Positions 36,536 to 48,100 of a stretch of 64,000 nt of DNA are shown one piece after another. Source of the DNA: Hyparrhenia diplandra (Eukaryota; Streptophyta; Magnoliopsida; Poales; Poaceae); NCBI GenBank assembly GCA_015847255.1, contig JADLZK010005528.1, positions 62,001 through 126,000 of the forward strand, given 5' to 3'. The translations under genes were made by a program, and so were the position numbers. The notes under the pieces are model-generated. The model was not told where the DNA came from and searched no databases. It worked only from the letters and a program-made list of their open reading frames with translations. How positions within the stretch are numbered: the first letter of the stretch is position 1; each line of letters opens with the position of its first letter.

Positions 36536-38030
36536 ATGGGTGTCGACCACGACGACGATCCGCCGAGGTCGCTACCAGACGACGTGGTGCAGGACGAGGT
36601 CCTGGGCCGCCTCCCGCGGGTGCCCTCGCCCTGTGCTGGTGCGTGTGCAAGGCGTGGCGCGACGCCATCGACGCGCGCCGCATGCTGACGCCGGACCTCC
36701 TGCCGCTCGGCATCTTCTTCAACTTCGACGCCCAGCCGGCGCCGCCGCTGCTGTTCGCCCCGCCCTCCATGGGGCGCAAGGTCGTGGCCGACCTGAGGAG
36801 CTTAGTGAAGACCGGCATCGACCCCCAATCGTCTTTTCCGTTCATGTCCGTCATCGACTGCTGCAACGGCCTCCTCTTGGCTGAAGACTATGTGGTGAAC
36901 CCGGCCACAAGACAGTGCCAGAAGCTGCCGCCATGCCTGGCGCTGGAGGGAAGACTACCACGTGCACGACCACCTCCTGTTCGACCCTCGCGTGTCGCCA
37001 CACTACCAGGTTCTTACGTTCAAACAACAATATACAGTGTGTGCATCAGGAGTACTGGAGGATGGATCGGCCGAGTGGCCGCCGTCGCCGTACATGATGT
37101 GGCTCTACTCGTCTGAAACAAGGAGGTGGGAGGAGACTCCATTCGTCCGGGAAGGGGCTCCTTCAGGAACCCTTGCCGAGGCCCGATCAGCCCAAGAGCT
37201 TCCTGATTACCATCGTGCTGTCTACTGCCATGGAGTACTCTATGCAAAATGCACGGGACCTTTGGTCATGAGGTATATATATATTCCTCGAATGATCGAT
37301 CGTTGTGCTGTTTTCTTTTTCAGTTCATTTTGTGCAATGAGTATACATATATGTCAAAAAGTATATATATGATCAATGACAGTGTCCTTTTAATTTCCCC
37401 CTTTGGTTTCTTTTTTAACAATGCTGCAGAATAACCTTATCAAACTGCAAGTACCAAGTAATTAAACTGCCGGAGGACGTTTCTGCGAGTTTGCGTCCCT
37501 ACATTGATCTTGTGAAGTCCAAGTGTGGGGTGTATGTTGCCATTGTTTGTGAACTGCGTAACCTACGGGTCTGGTTACTCGATGAATATAGCGGCAGGGC
37601 AGAGTGGATGCTCAAGTATAACATCAACTTGCAAGCTGTGCATGCACAATTTCCACGGAACCGTGCTGAGTACCCAATCGACAGGCCTTGGATCATACAT
37701 GGGAAAGGAATATTTGGGCAAGTCTACGGCAACAGACATTCAGAAGAAGAAGATGAGTTTGAATGGGACTTTGACGAGAACAACATGCTTGAGATTGAAC
37801 CCAAAGATGAGGAGTACCGCCATGGAGTTATAACCATGTTGGGATTCCATCCGCACAAGGAGGTGGCCTTCCTGAACATCTCAGATGCAAGAGTTGTGGC
37901 CTTCCATCTGGATGGCTCCAAGGCTCAAGATTTGGGCCCGTTCGATAATCCATATTCGACTAATCATGGTGATCCAACTGCATATTTTGTGTACACTCCT
38001 TGTTGGATGCCTGCCTATATCGATGGTTAG
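36536..38030 (+). pseudogene. F-box protein gene, two exons, two apparent frameshifts
   Basis: The start at 36536 gives MGVDHDDDPPRSLPDDVV; the F-box follows as LPDDVV..EVLGRLP..CVCKAWRDAID (36570-36670). F-box proteins recruit substrates to SCF ubiquitin ligases via SKP1. The C-terminal part resembles grass F-box-associated regions: DCCNGLLL, NPATRQ, LYSSETRRWEE. Exon 1 ends ATGAG|GTATAT (37272); exon 2 starts at 37430 after TGCTGCAG and runs clean to TAG 38028-38030, with an acidic EEEDEFEWDFDENN stretch. One base appears missing near 36620 (inside the F-box) and one extra near 36945. If real, these kill the gene; otherwise it is an ordinary F-box gene of about 440 residues. Substrate unknown. 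Confidence 0.75.
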
Positions 38031-38394
38031 GACATATGTACGTTCTTCCTTGCTACTCCAAATTAACAATTTTGTTGGCAACTACAGCAATCATTTTATT
38101 TTTCATGTGTTCTGTTTTCGTATTTGAATTGTCATAGCTCCACTTCTTGTAAGTCATTCTCGATTAGTTTGCTATATTTGCATTTTGCCAAATCTGAAAT
38201 AAATATGCGTGTTGATATGGTTAGGCGGTCATATCTGAAATAATAGGCCTGACAGCGCTAGCGGGTTGGGTTCAAACGGGTTGTGTCGGTTGGGTTCTAT
38301 GAATGGACCTCAAATGGCCAACATGTTACAAACATCCATCTTTTTGTGTTTTTGTCATATAAAACATTTCATTGCGTTGGCTAGAACAGAACAC

Positions 38395-38507
38395 CGGTCC
38401 TTCGGAGGTGCTCATAGAGGTAGGGTTTGCGTACGTGTGTTCATAGGGGTGAGTGTGCGTGCGTATTGTGAGTGTCTGCGTTGTCTTGTGTCATTCTCAA
38501 AAAAAAA
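38395..38507 (+). mobile_element. Retroposon tail-like repeat with poly(A)
   Basis: The text 'GGAGGTGCTCATAGAGGTAG..GTTCATAGGGGTGAGTG' followed by GTGCG-rich sequence and a run of nine A's (about 38499-38507) looks like the 3' tail of a common grass retroposon. The class (SINE or LINE tail) is not certain, and the 5' end is not defined. Confidence 0.45.
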
Positions 38508-38893
38508 GTTTTTGTACTATGGCAGCAGGAATATATAGTAGGACATTAGTCAACGCAGAAGTAGGTCATACAATTCCTGGTACAGAAAATATTTTGTGGA
38601 TGCTAGTGATATTTTTTTATTGAAGTACGGTTCATAAAGAATATATATTGAATTATGGGCCTCCATATGGCTGTGAACCTCCTGCGGTAAATATTTTTCT
38701 GCAATCCGCCCTCTGCCAATCACCATTAAAAATCGCCTATTTAGTACCGGCATCAAACCTTGCTGCTCCAATAATCCACTTCTCCGGCATTTCGCACTAT
38801 CATACCAAATGAGACCGAGGAGCCCAAAAACTTCAACTGGATCCTCAATTGCATGCACCGGTTTTCCTGAAACACTGCTTTGTTAAGGGATCA
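38508..38893. other. Spacer between F-box gene and LTR element
   Basis: No recognised gene. A 102-codon frame on the minus strand (38858-38550) has no family resemblance. The last five bases, GATCA (38889-38893), are one half of the target-site duplication of the next element. Confidence 0.4.
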
Positions 38894-41800
38894 TGTCATG
38901 AACCAGGTGGGCCGCCCGAAAGTGGCTAATCGGGCCAACGCTGGGCGAACCCCGCCCGGGAGGGCGGGCGCCTTGGAGGGGCGGCGCCCTGCCGCTGCCG
39001 CTTCCCCGCGATCCACGAGTCCGAGTGCGCTTCTATCTTAAGTTAGAGTTATTTTAGGTAATTTTGGTATGCAAGGGGCTATCTCATCTATAAGGGAGAC
39101 CCTTATTAGGAATTAAATAAATATTATTCGGAATAAATAAAATAGGATATGCTTGTAAAAGGTATTTCCAATCGTATAAGGAAACCTTGTAGAGATTGCT
39201 TAGATTACGAGTCCCACTAGTCGGGCTATATAAGCAAGAGGCATGTAATCTCTAGGGGATAAGCAAGCAATAAAAAAATATCTTCGACTTTCAGCTCCGC
39301 GCCGCCCCCTTGCCCCGCCGCGGCGCCGCCGCCGCGCCACCCGCGCCGGCGCGCGCTGCCCCCTCACCTCCCGGACGGCTCCTCCGCTCCACCCTAGTTG
39401 CTCGTGCCGCTGCTCGTCGCCGCCGGCGTGGGCTGCAGCCCCCCACGTCTCGTTTGAGATCTGCAGCGGTCGGCGAACACGTGTCAATTCGGCCCAATCT
39501 GGCCGAATCGACGGCTGGTGTCCGGAGACCGGGACCATTCCCACCACCGATGGCTTCCGAGATGAAGGAGTTCACCATGGCGCTCTCAAGCTCCTAGATG
39601 AGGAAGCGCACCGGATGAGCCAGCGCCGACGGCGGTATGGAGACTGCATCCGTCGCATGGAGTGCGCCTACATCACCGCCCGGGAACTCCGCGCACGTAT
39701 GGCGAGCGAAGCTGGAGGACAGCCCGGCGGCTGCCGCCGCGGCTGGCTGAGGCCGGCCCGGGCGCGCCTGGCCGCCGCCCCACCCTCCGTGCCGCGGATC
39801 CCGGCGTCGGCTCGACCTGCTATCCTCCGGCTCGAGGAGGAAGATGGCGCTGACCATGGCGCACCCGGCCGTCATCGGCGTCATCACCGGCGACATCGCA
39901 GCACCGGCTGCCCTCTCCTCTCCCCGACACTGCTACCGGCGGGGCTCTCCGGCGAGATGGTGCCACCCGGCGCCCGCCGACCCCCGCGGCGCCACCGCGG
40001 CGCCCGCCGCTCTCTGTCCTGTCGGCGCCACCGCGGCGCCCTGCGGCGTGTTTCCACCGAGATACGCCCTCCGTCACGCGCTGCAAGTCAAGAGTTCGAC
40101 GGCACCGGCGACCCCGACCTCTGGATTCGCAAGTTGGAGCTCTTCTTGAGCTCAAGCACGGACATCGACACGGACTACTACGTGAGTTACGCTGCCTTCC
40201 ACCTCACTGGTCTTGCTGCAGTCTGGTACATGGATCTATCCAAGAAGAAGTCCCCGCTCGAGTGGGACGAGTTCACCAGGCGCCTCCGACATCACTTCGG
40301 TCCTCCCCAACACCTCGGTGCCATGGCGGCATACGCACCGCCTTCTCAGGAGGGCAAGCTGGAGGACTACATCGACGCCTTCGAGGTCTATGCGACACGC
40401 ATGGATTTTGAGGGACAGCGCCACCGCGTCAGCCTCTTCGTCGAAGGCTTGCGCACCTCGCTGCGGACGACGCTCGAGTGGTTCGAGCCACGTTCCATGG
40501 AGGAGGCCATCGACCTCGCGGCGCCCGGTACACCAGGGCGAGCGGACGACGGCGACCTCGGGCGCCGACAGCGGCAAGCGCCCGAGCCCGGCCACCCCAT
40601 CGACACCGGCAACCTCGACGACGACATCATGGCAGCCCTGGTTGACCGCATACCAGGCCAGCAGCGTCTCGCTGTTGCTATGGACGACATCGACGGGCTG
40701 ACGTCGAACGACATCATCACGTCGTTGCACTTTGGCGGCGACGCCACGACAAGGCTTCGGCATCATCTTCAACGCCATCGTTTGGGAGCTACAGCGCGAG
40801 TGGAGCCTCCACTATGGCATTGTGAGGTACTTCCATCGCTACTACATCCCCGCTGCCTCGAGCTTCTCCGGGACTTCCGCTGGGGCGGAACGCGTCAGCG
40901 CATGGCGTAGCGGTGGGCTTCCATCCCCAACCACCCGGGAGGACCGGGCGTTCCGGCATCCATGCTACTTCTCCAACCACGCCCCGGACGAGGCGGATCG
41001 AGGGTGCCACCGTCCTCCTCTTCGACAACAACGGCGGCGTCTTCTTCCGCGTGGGAGCGTCACCGTCGGCGCGGCTATGGACACAGGAGATCCGGTGGGG
41101 CCGCTGTGAGCACGCCCGGTGACCTCCTCTACGGCTGCCTCCTCGACTTCACGTCTTCACCGCCTACGACAGTTCGCCCGTCTACTCTGCGCAGGTTCAT
41201 GCCAAGGTAGCGGTGCCGATGACCTACACCTACACGTCGCCTCCGCCGACCCACCGGATCTTTCGAGCTGTCGGGACTCTCGGCGCCTCCGTCATGCGCC
41301 GTGCATGGGCGGGCGTCCCGCCGTGCAGCCCCCGCTGAGCTTCAAGTTCAGCATCTACCGGCGACCTCCACCTCGACTTCTCCTTCGCCCGACAAGGGCC
41401 CCGATGCCGCAGCGGCGACAGCGACAAGTGCGGTCCTCTCATCCTCTGCCGGGCCTGGGTGGTCACTTCTCGATCGGTCGCCCTTCGCCACTACGTGGTG
41501 GGTTGGGCGGCACGTGGGCCGCGCGCCGCCTCGTCGAGCGGTGGGGAGATGTCATGAACCAGAAGTGGGCCGCCACGAAGTGGCTAAGCTGGACCAAAGC
41601 GGCGAACCCCGCCCGGGAGGGGGCGGGGCGCTTGCCAGCGCAGCGGCGCCCCCTGCCGCCGCCGCTTCCCCGCGATCCACGAGTGCAGTGCGCTTCTATC
41701 TTAAGTTAGAGTTATTTTAGGTAATTTTGGTGTGCAAGGAGCTATCTCATCTATAAGGGAGACCCTTATTAGGAATTAAATAAATATTATTTGGAATAAA

Positions 41801-42173
41801 TAAAATAGGATATGCTTGTAAAAGGTATTTCCAATCGTATAAGGAAACCTTATAGAGATTGCTTAGATTACGAGTTCCACTAGTCGGGCTATATAAGCAA
41901 GAGGCATGTAATCTCTAGGGGATAAGCAAGCAATAAAAAAATATCTTGACTTTCGGCTCCTGCCGCCGCCGCCCAGCGCGCCCGCGGCGCCGCGCGCCAC
42001 CCGCACCCGCCGGCGCCGCCGCCCCTCACCTCCCGACGGCTCCCTCCGCTCCACCTAGTTGCTCGTGCTGCCGCCGTCGCCGCCCGGCGAGAAGCTGCAG
42101 CCCCCTACGTCTCGTTTGAATGCAGCGGTCGACGAACACGTGTCAATTCCGGCCCAATCTAGCCGAATCGACG
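38894..42173 (+). mobile_element. Complete non-autonomous LTR retrotransposon carrying gag only (TR-GAG-like)
   Basis: Two near-identical LTRs (38894-39513, 41550-42173) start TGTCATGAACC and surround 2.04 kb. The element is flanked by GATCA at 38889-38893 and 42174-42178. The LTR holds a TATA box (39227-39233). A purine tract GTGGGGAGA directly precedes the 3' LTR. The only recognisable domain is gag; no protease, reverse transcriptase or integrase motif lies between gag and the 3' LTR. It would need enzymes from another element to move. LTR ends do not show the usual CA, so the last bases are uncertain. Confidence 0.85.
39615..40910 (+). CDS. Gag protein of the TR-GAG-like element
   Basis: An open frame of 431 codons in the internal region. 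The N-terminal 160 residues are low-complexity and Arg/Ala/Pro-rich. From about residue 165 it matches the retrotransposon gag core: FDGTGDPDLWIRKLELFL, YAAFHLTGLAAVWY, W.EFTRRLRHHFGPP, QEGKLEDYIDAFE and FVEGLRTSLRT. Gag packages element RNA into virus-like particles. No CCHC zinc knuckle was seen. The start could be further downstream, since the first third is poorly conserved-looking sequence. A further stretch (40732-41110) is open but unrecognised. Confidence 0.75.
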   Translation: MSQRRRRYGDCIRRMECAYITARELRARMASEAGGQPGGCRRGWLRPARARLAAAPPSVPRIPASARPAILRLEEEDGADHGAPGRHRRHHRRHRSTGCPLLSPTLLPAGLSGEMVPPGARRPPRRHRGARRSLSCRRHRGALRRVSTEIRPPSRAASQEFDGTGDPDLWIRKLELFLSSSTDIDTDYYVSYAAFHLTGLAAVWYMDLSKKKSPLEWDEFTRRLRHHFGPPQHLGAMAAYAPPSQEGKLEDYIDAFEVYATRMDFEGQRHRVSLFVEGLRTSLRTTLEWFEPRSMEEAIDLAAPGTPGRADDGDLGRRQRQAPEPGHPIDTGNLDDDIMAALVDRIPGQQRLAVAMDDIDGLTSNDIITSLHFGGDATTRLRHHLQRHRLGATARVEPPLWHCEVLPSLLHPRCLELLRDFRWGGTRQRMA

Positions 42174-42176
42174 GAT

Positions 42177-42300
42177 CACTACTAGAAAGAGGCTCTTTGT
42201 CAAGTGTCGCAAGGTTTACCGAGTGCTAAACCATGGGCACTCGGCAAAAGAGCCTCTTTGCCAATCTTTGCTCCCGGCAAAAGTGCATATAAGTGTGGAC
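42177..42300 (+). mobile_element. CACTA transposon terminus fragment
   Basis: Begins CACTACTAGAAAGAGGCTC at 42177, followed by TTTGTCAAGTGTCGCAAGG and ACTCGGCAAAAGAGCC, the terminal and subterminal words of a widespread grass CACTA family. The first two bases overlap the duplicated GATCA of the LTR element. The LTR element therefore inserted at the very tip of this CACTA sequence. No transposase is nearby. Confidence 0.7.
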
Positions 42301-42519
42301 TGCCTTGATAAAATTCATTTTGCCATAAGAGTGTAATAAATGGTAGTAAAACCTAAAAGGCAACATTGAGGAAAATAAGATCACATTATCCAATGCACTA
42401 GGGGCGGGATAGACGCTCAAATCATGAACATGAAGCTAGGCCATCTGATTCCACCGTACGTATTATCTAATTGATGATACCCAATTCAAAATATTAGCCA
42501 TAACCAAGTTATTGGATTA

Positions 42520-42799
42520 GGAAGGTGGTAAGAGGTGGATCATTATGCATTATACTTAATGATGAGAACAGTTGTTATTTTAAGCCAAGAAAAGGGCTGA
42601 GACAGGGTGACCCCCTCTCACCCATGCTCTTTAATCTAGATGCTGATGTTTTTAAGCCAGAAAGCTGCAAGCCTTAACTTGATTACTAGGATTCTCCCTA
42701 AGTTAGAGAGGGGTATTATCAGTTTACAATATGATGATGATACCCTGCTATTCCTAGAAAATGACCTAGAAAAGGCTAGTACTTTTAATGGGCTACTTG
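42520..42799 (+). mobile_element. LINE reverse-transcriptase fragment
   Basis: Encodes KGLRQGDPLSPMLFNLD (42595-42645) and YDDDTLLFLEND (42730-42765), adjacent motifs of LINE reverse transcriptase with the catalytic pair present. The reading is broken around 42660 and is cut off abruptly at about 42799, where sequence copied from the F-box 3' flank begins. Confidence 0.75.
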
Positions 42800-43008
42800 T
42801 GTTGTTTTCGTATTTGAATTGTCATAGCTCCACTTCTTGTAAGTCATTCTCGATTAGTTTGCTATATTTGCATTTTGCCAAATCTGGAATAATTAAATAT
42901 GCGTGTAGATATGGTTAGGCGGCCATATCTGAAATAATAGGTCTGACAGCGGGTTGGGTTCAAACGCGTGGGTTGGGTTCTATGAATGGACCTCAAATGG
43001 CCAACATC
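42800..43008 (+). repeat. Second copy of the F-box gene 3' flank
   Basis: About 210 bp match 38110-38327 almost base for base, from 'TTTTCGTATTTGAATTGTCA' to 'GACCTCAAATGGCCAACAT'. There are small indels (for example TAAT inserted near 42890) and a missing GCTAGC near 42950. The direction is the same as the original, which lies 4.7 kb upstream. The right end leads into GC-rich unrecognised DNA (43009-43240). Confidence 0.85.
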
Positions 43009-43300
43009 GGTAGGAGACCATCATCTATTACAGGGCTGCCGGAGAGACACCGTGGTGCGAGGGCGGTGGCAGACTTGGACGGTGGCGGCGCCAGCTAGGG
43101 GGCGATGCCGCGAGGGAGAGAGCGCTGCTGGGTCAGGCGTGGGGGGTCAGGCCGGCAGGCCGCGGCGGGTGGGGGACCGAGCAAGAACTGACATAGTAGT
43201 GCGATGTAAATTGGAAAAACTATGCAAGAGAAGGAAAAAATCATAAATAGTAACCAACAAATGATTTAACCAGCGATTCAATTCTTGTTCTTGGATATTC

Positions 43301-43576
43301 TTGAATAATTCCGAGATCACTCACTGTATGAATGGAACTTTTAGAGACATCTTAAATAAGCATCTTATTTCACTAATGCACCAACAAGTGAATTACTGGA
43401 AACAAAGAGGTACGATTAAATGGGTGAAATTTAGAGAGGGTAACACCAAATTCTTCCACGACAATGCTTCTATCAAGCGCTCAAAATATGCTATAACACC
43501 ACTGCAAGACAGCAATGAACAATTATTCTTTGATCATGACAGCGAGGCAGATTTATTTAGGAAAGCTAGCTTGTAA
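43301..43576 (+). mobile_element. LINE fragment upstream of the reverse transcriptase domain
   Basis: Encodes QVNYWKQRGTIKWVKF, then NTKFFHDNASIKRSK, the linker that lies between endonuclease and reverse transcriptase in plant L1-like elements. It lies downstream of the reverse-transcriptase fragment at 42520, the wrong order for a single intact LINE. It is therefore a separate or rearranged piece. Confidence 0.65.
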
Positions 43577-44799
43577 AGAGAGGCTTGGCTGCTCTGGATA
43601 TAATTAATTTTGATTTAAACATCCTCCTTTTCACTTTGCAGTTGTGGCTGCTCTGGAATGCATCGGCTCAATATGATGCAGGTTTCGTGCTTGCTTCACT
43701 CTCGCTGCTGCTAGATTCTCTGCCAAAGCAATTAGGCCGGGTCAACACTTTAGCAAACTGAGTATTTCTATTTGTATAAAAAAGATTGTGATTCCAGGCA
43801 AATACCCTTCAAATCTTATGTATTTCCGAGCGAGGTTCCTTTTCTTCTCTTCTAATCCATCACACTTCTTCAATTCTGGACACTGCTGAATACGCAGAAG
43901 ACGACAGTGTTTCGTTTTCTCCTCACATATACTCTGCGGCAAAGATTTGACGCCATGGCATCCATGGATGAGGAGTTCCTGGAGTGAGGTGTTCTGTACC
44001 ACATGTTCTGGTAGATTAGTGATGCTGTCACAATGAGAGAAACACAGTAACTTGAGGGACGATAGGTGGCCCTTCATAATCTCTGGTGACATGATCTTCT
44101 CGCTGTAATTCCGGACATGTGGTTATGCAGGGGTGCCAATCCTTGGAGCAAACTCCAGTTCAGTTCATCCAGAGGCACCTTGCAGCTTTCGATCAACACT
44201 TCAGTTACTGGAGCACAAGTGATGGCAGCAGAAGTAGAACTAGAAGGGTCCACCACAGTATCATGTTCTCCTCTCCTCACAGTAGACGACATCAGGTGGA
44301 CGCAATCTGAAATCACCAACATCCGGGCCTTCGGTGAGGAATCTCCAAACCTTAACCTGGGACATTTGTTTATCACCAATTCCTCTAAGGCGGGAACATC
44401 AACAACTCACCACTGCAGCTGCTGCAGTTGCTGAACTCTTCCAGGTTTACCATATCATCGAGGTATCTCAAAAATAAATATGTTGTGAGAGAGGTCCAGA
44501 TGCTCTAAACTAAGAAGGCCACTGATACAGCCAATATATTTGTTCCTCTCTTCTAATGGCAGATAGCAAAGAATGGGATTCAGGCACATGGACAAGTTCA
44601 AATACCTGAGGTTGATGAGCTTGTCCCAGATATTTTTTGGCACTTTGAGATGGTTCCTGTGTCCACCAAGATAACAGCATCGGTGTGACAGGTTGAGATG
44701 CTGGAGGCTGGTAAGGCGACCTAGTGCACTCTGGATCCCTTCAAGGCAAGAGCAAGAGGATAAGTCAAGATATTCCAGCTTTTCAAGCAACCCAAATGA

Positions 44800-45132
44800 T
44801 TCTGGCAGGGACTTCAGCCCAACACAGCCTGAGAGATTGACATGCACGACATTTGTGAGATTGCCAAATGATTCGGTCAGGGATTTTAGCCCAACACAGC
44901 CTGAGAGATTGACATGTACGACATTTGTGAGACTGCCAAATGATTTGGTCAGGGATTTTAGCCCAACACAGCCTGATAGATTGATATGCATGACACTTGT
45001 GAGATTGCCAAATGAATCCGGCAGTCTCAAAAGGCTAGAGCAGCCTGATAGATTGATATGCATGACCCTTGTGAGATTGCTAAATGAATCCGGTAGTCTC
45101 AAAAGGCCTGAGCAGCCTGATAGATTGATATG
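44800..45132 (-). repeat. 72-bp tandem repeats encoding 24-residue LRRs in NLR-C
   Basis: At least six units of 72 bp, each coding for a 24-residue LRR of the type SFGNLTNVVHVNLSGCVGLK, run from about 44800 through the Copia insertion to 50130. Some neighbours differ at only a few bases (44860-44930 against 44930-45000). The high DNA identity suggests recent unequal exchange. The LRR surface usually determines ligand or effector specificity. Confidence 0.8.
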
Positions 45133-45137
45133 CATGA

Positions 45138-48100
45138 TGTTGGAATATGTTCCAAATTCATATTGGGCAGCCAACTACTGAAGGCCCGTTTAAAGATGAA
45201 GGCGGAGTGACATCAATTAGTACCATATTGCTAATTGATGTGGAGATAGAGAGTTTTACTCCCTATATATTTAGACCAATCCTCCTGGGAAACAAAACAA
45301 CACAATTATTCTTTCTCTCTTGTAAGCCGCCATACGGCGTTGTAACCCGACTCTTGATATAGTGAGAAGTGTTTGCTGGCTGGCGCCCGTGGTTTTTTAC
45401 TCTCCCACGTTAGGAGGGTTTTCCACGTTAAATCTTGTGTCCCTGTGGTTCGATCTTTGTTTACTTCATCGTTTAATCGTCTCACTTATAACAAGTGGCA
45501 TCGGAGCTTTGGTTTTGAGATCAGGGTACTATGTCGACGTCGATGAAGTTTGATCTCCCGCTGCTGGATTACAAGACACGGTTCTCGCTATGACAAGTCA
45601 AGATGCGGGTGATTACGGCGCGGCAGCAGGAGATTATGATGAGGCGTTGGAAGGTTTCGGGGAAGAAGCCGTCCGCCAATTGGACTCCCGAGGAGCGGAG
45701 GGATCGTAAGGCTCTATCTCTAATTCAACTTCATCTCCATAATGATATCTTGCAAGAGGTGCTGCGGGAAAAGAGCTGGCTGCGAGAACTTTGGTTGAAA
45801 GCTGGAATCGACCACGTATGTCAAAGGATCTTACCGGTAAGATGCACATGAAGATGAAGTTGTTCACTCTCAAGATGAAGGAGGGTGATTCCGTGATGAG
45901 CCACATATTCGTGTTCAAGGAGATCGTTGCCGACCTAGTGTCGATGGAGGTTAAGTATGATGATGAGGACTTAGGTCTTTTCTTTGTTATGTTCTTTGCC
46001 CTCTTCGTATGCAAATTTTCGTGACACCATATTGCCGAGCCGTGATGAACTAACCCTTACGGAAGTTTATGAGGCACTCGGTCTAGGGAGAAGATGAAAG
46101 GCATGGTGTCGATGGCACGTCGTCATCCAAGGGCGGCGCGCTTTGCAGGTGAGAGGCGAACCGAGCATAAATCCTCCGGTGACAACAACGATCGTCACAA
46201 AAAAGTCGTTCAAAGTCCGGACCGCCTAAGAAATTACGTAAGTATTGTAAGAAGAAAACTCATTTATTGAGGATTGTGCGAAGTTGAAGGCTAAGGACAA
46301 GAATAAAAATAAGCCGGATGGTAAGGTTGTTGTTGCTTCTGCTGCGCTGCGATGATTCGATTCTAGAGATTGTTTGGTAGTTTTTCTTGGGCGTGCTTCC
46401 GGTCATGATGAATGGATACTTGATTCAGCATGTTCATTTCATATCTGCACTAACGAGAGATTGGTTTAGTTCATTTAAGCCTTTGTGCGAGAATGGAGAT
46501 GTTGTGCGTATGGGAGGCGATAACCCATGTGAGATTGTGGGGATCGGATCGGTTCGGATCAAGGCTCATGATGGCATGACACGCACTGCGAAAAATGTCG
46601 GTACATACCGGGGATGTCTAGAAATCTTATCTCACTCTGCACGCTTGATGCGAGAAGGTTGCGATTACTCGGTTCCAATGGCGTTCTAAAGGTATCAAAA
46701 GGTTCTCTTGTTTGTTTGAAAGGTGATATGAATTACGCCAAGTTATATGTTCTTAGAGGAAGTACTTTACAAGGTTCTGTTTCATTCTTTGCCGCTCTTT
46801 GTTTCTAATAATGAACCTAGTAAGACTAACCTTTGGCATAAGCGTTTGAGACATATGAGTCAAGCTGGTATGGCAGAATTGATGAAGAGAGACCTTCTGG
46901 ATGGCTGCACTTCGAGTAGCATGAAGTTTTGTGAGCATTGTATTTTCGGGAAGCATAAAAGGGTAAAATTCAACACCTCAGTTCATACCACTAAAGGTAC
47001 ACTTGACTATGTACATCTTTGACTTATGGGGTCCGTCTCGTAAGCCTTCTCTTGGTGGTGCCCGTTACATGCTTACTATTATTGATGACTACTCTAGAAG
47101 GGTTTGGCCTTATTTCTGAAAAATAAAGATGATACCTTTCTTTGCTTTTAAAGATTGGAAAGTGATGATAGAAAGACAAACCGATAGAAAAGTAAAATTG
47201 CTTAAATCGATAATGGTGGAGAGTTTTGTTCGGTTGCTTTTGATGATTATTGCAGGCAAGAAGGCATTTTAAGGCATCACACCATACCGCATACCCTCGT
47301 GAGAATGGTGTGGCGGCGCATGAACAGAACCATCATATCAAGGGCTCGTTGCATCTTTGTCCAATGCAAGGATGAGCAAGCGTTTTTGGGTGAAGGCTGC
47401 TAAAGCGCATGTTACTTGATAAACGGTCGCCTTCTATTCCACTAAATAAGAAAACTCCTATTGAGGTATGGTCGGTACATTTTCGGCTGATTATTCACAG
47501 TTGAGAGTTTTTGGCTGACCTTTGCTTATGCTCATGTTGATAATGGAAAATTAGAGCCTAGAGCTGTTAAATGTCTTTTTCTTGGTTATGGTTCGGGAGT
47601 TAAAGGCTATAAATTGTGGAATCGAAACAGGGAAAGACTTTTTATGAGCAGGAGTGTTGTTTTCAATGAATCTGTGATGTTTAATGACGGTTTGTCCTCA
47701 GATCATGTTCCAAAAATTTTTGAAAAAGAGCTCTGATATATCGGTGTACAGGTGGAGCATGATGATCTTTGAGACAAGTGTGCAGGTGGAGCCTGTTCAG
47801 GAAAGCGAAGTTGCTTGATGATGATGCTCATGATGATGTTCGGCAAACTTCGGTGGTGTGCAGCTCAAGGAGCTGCTTGATCTACCTATTGCTCAACGCG
47901 AGATCAAAGAGAAGTTTGTGGTGCTCCACCCCGTCTTATTGAAGAATGTAACTTATCTTATTATGTCTTGAGTTGTTTGAGCAGGTGGAGAATGTTCATG
48001 AGCCAACCACTTACAAAGAAGCTATTGATTGTGGTGATCGTGAGAAGTGGGTTTCAGCTATGCATGAGGAGATGCAGTCTCTGGAGAAGAATTGCACTTG

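Noticed and set aside
44800..45132. 72-bp array as a satellite or CRISPR-like array
   Set aside because: Units keep an open LRR reading frame and are continuous with NLR-C; no spacers.
44455..45174. LRR protein with its own start codon at 45174
   Set aside because: The first codons lie in the Copia LTR; the frame is the tail of NLR-C cut by the insertion.
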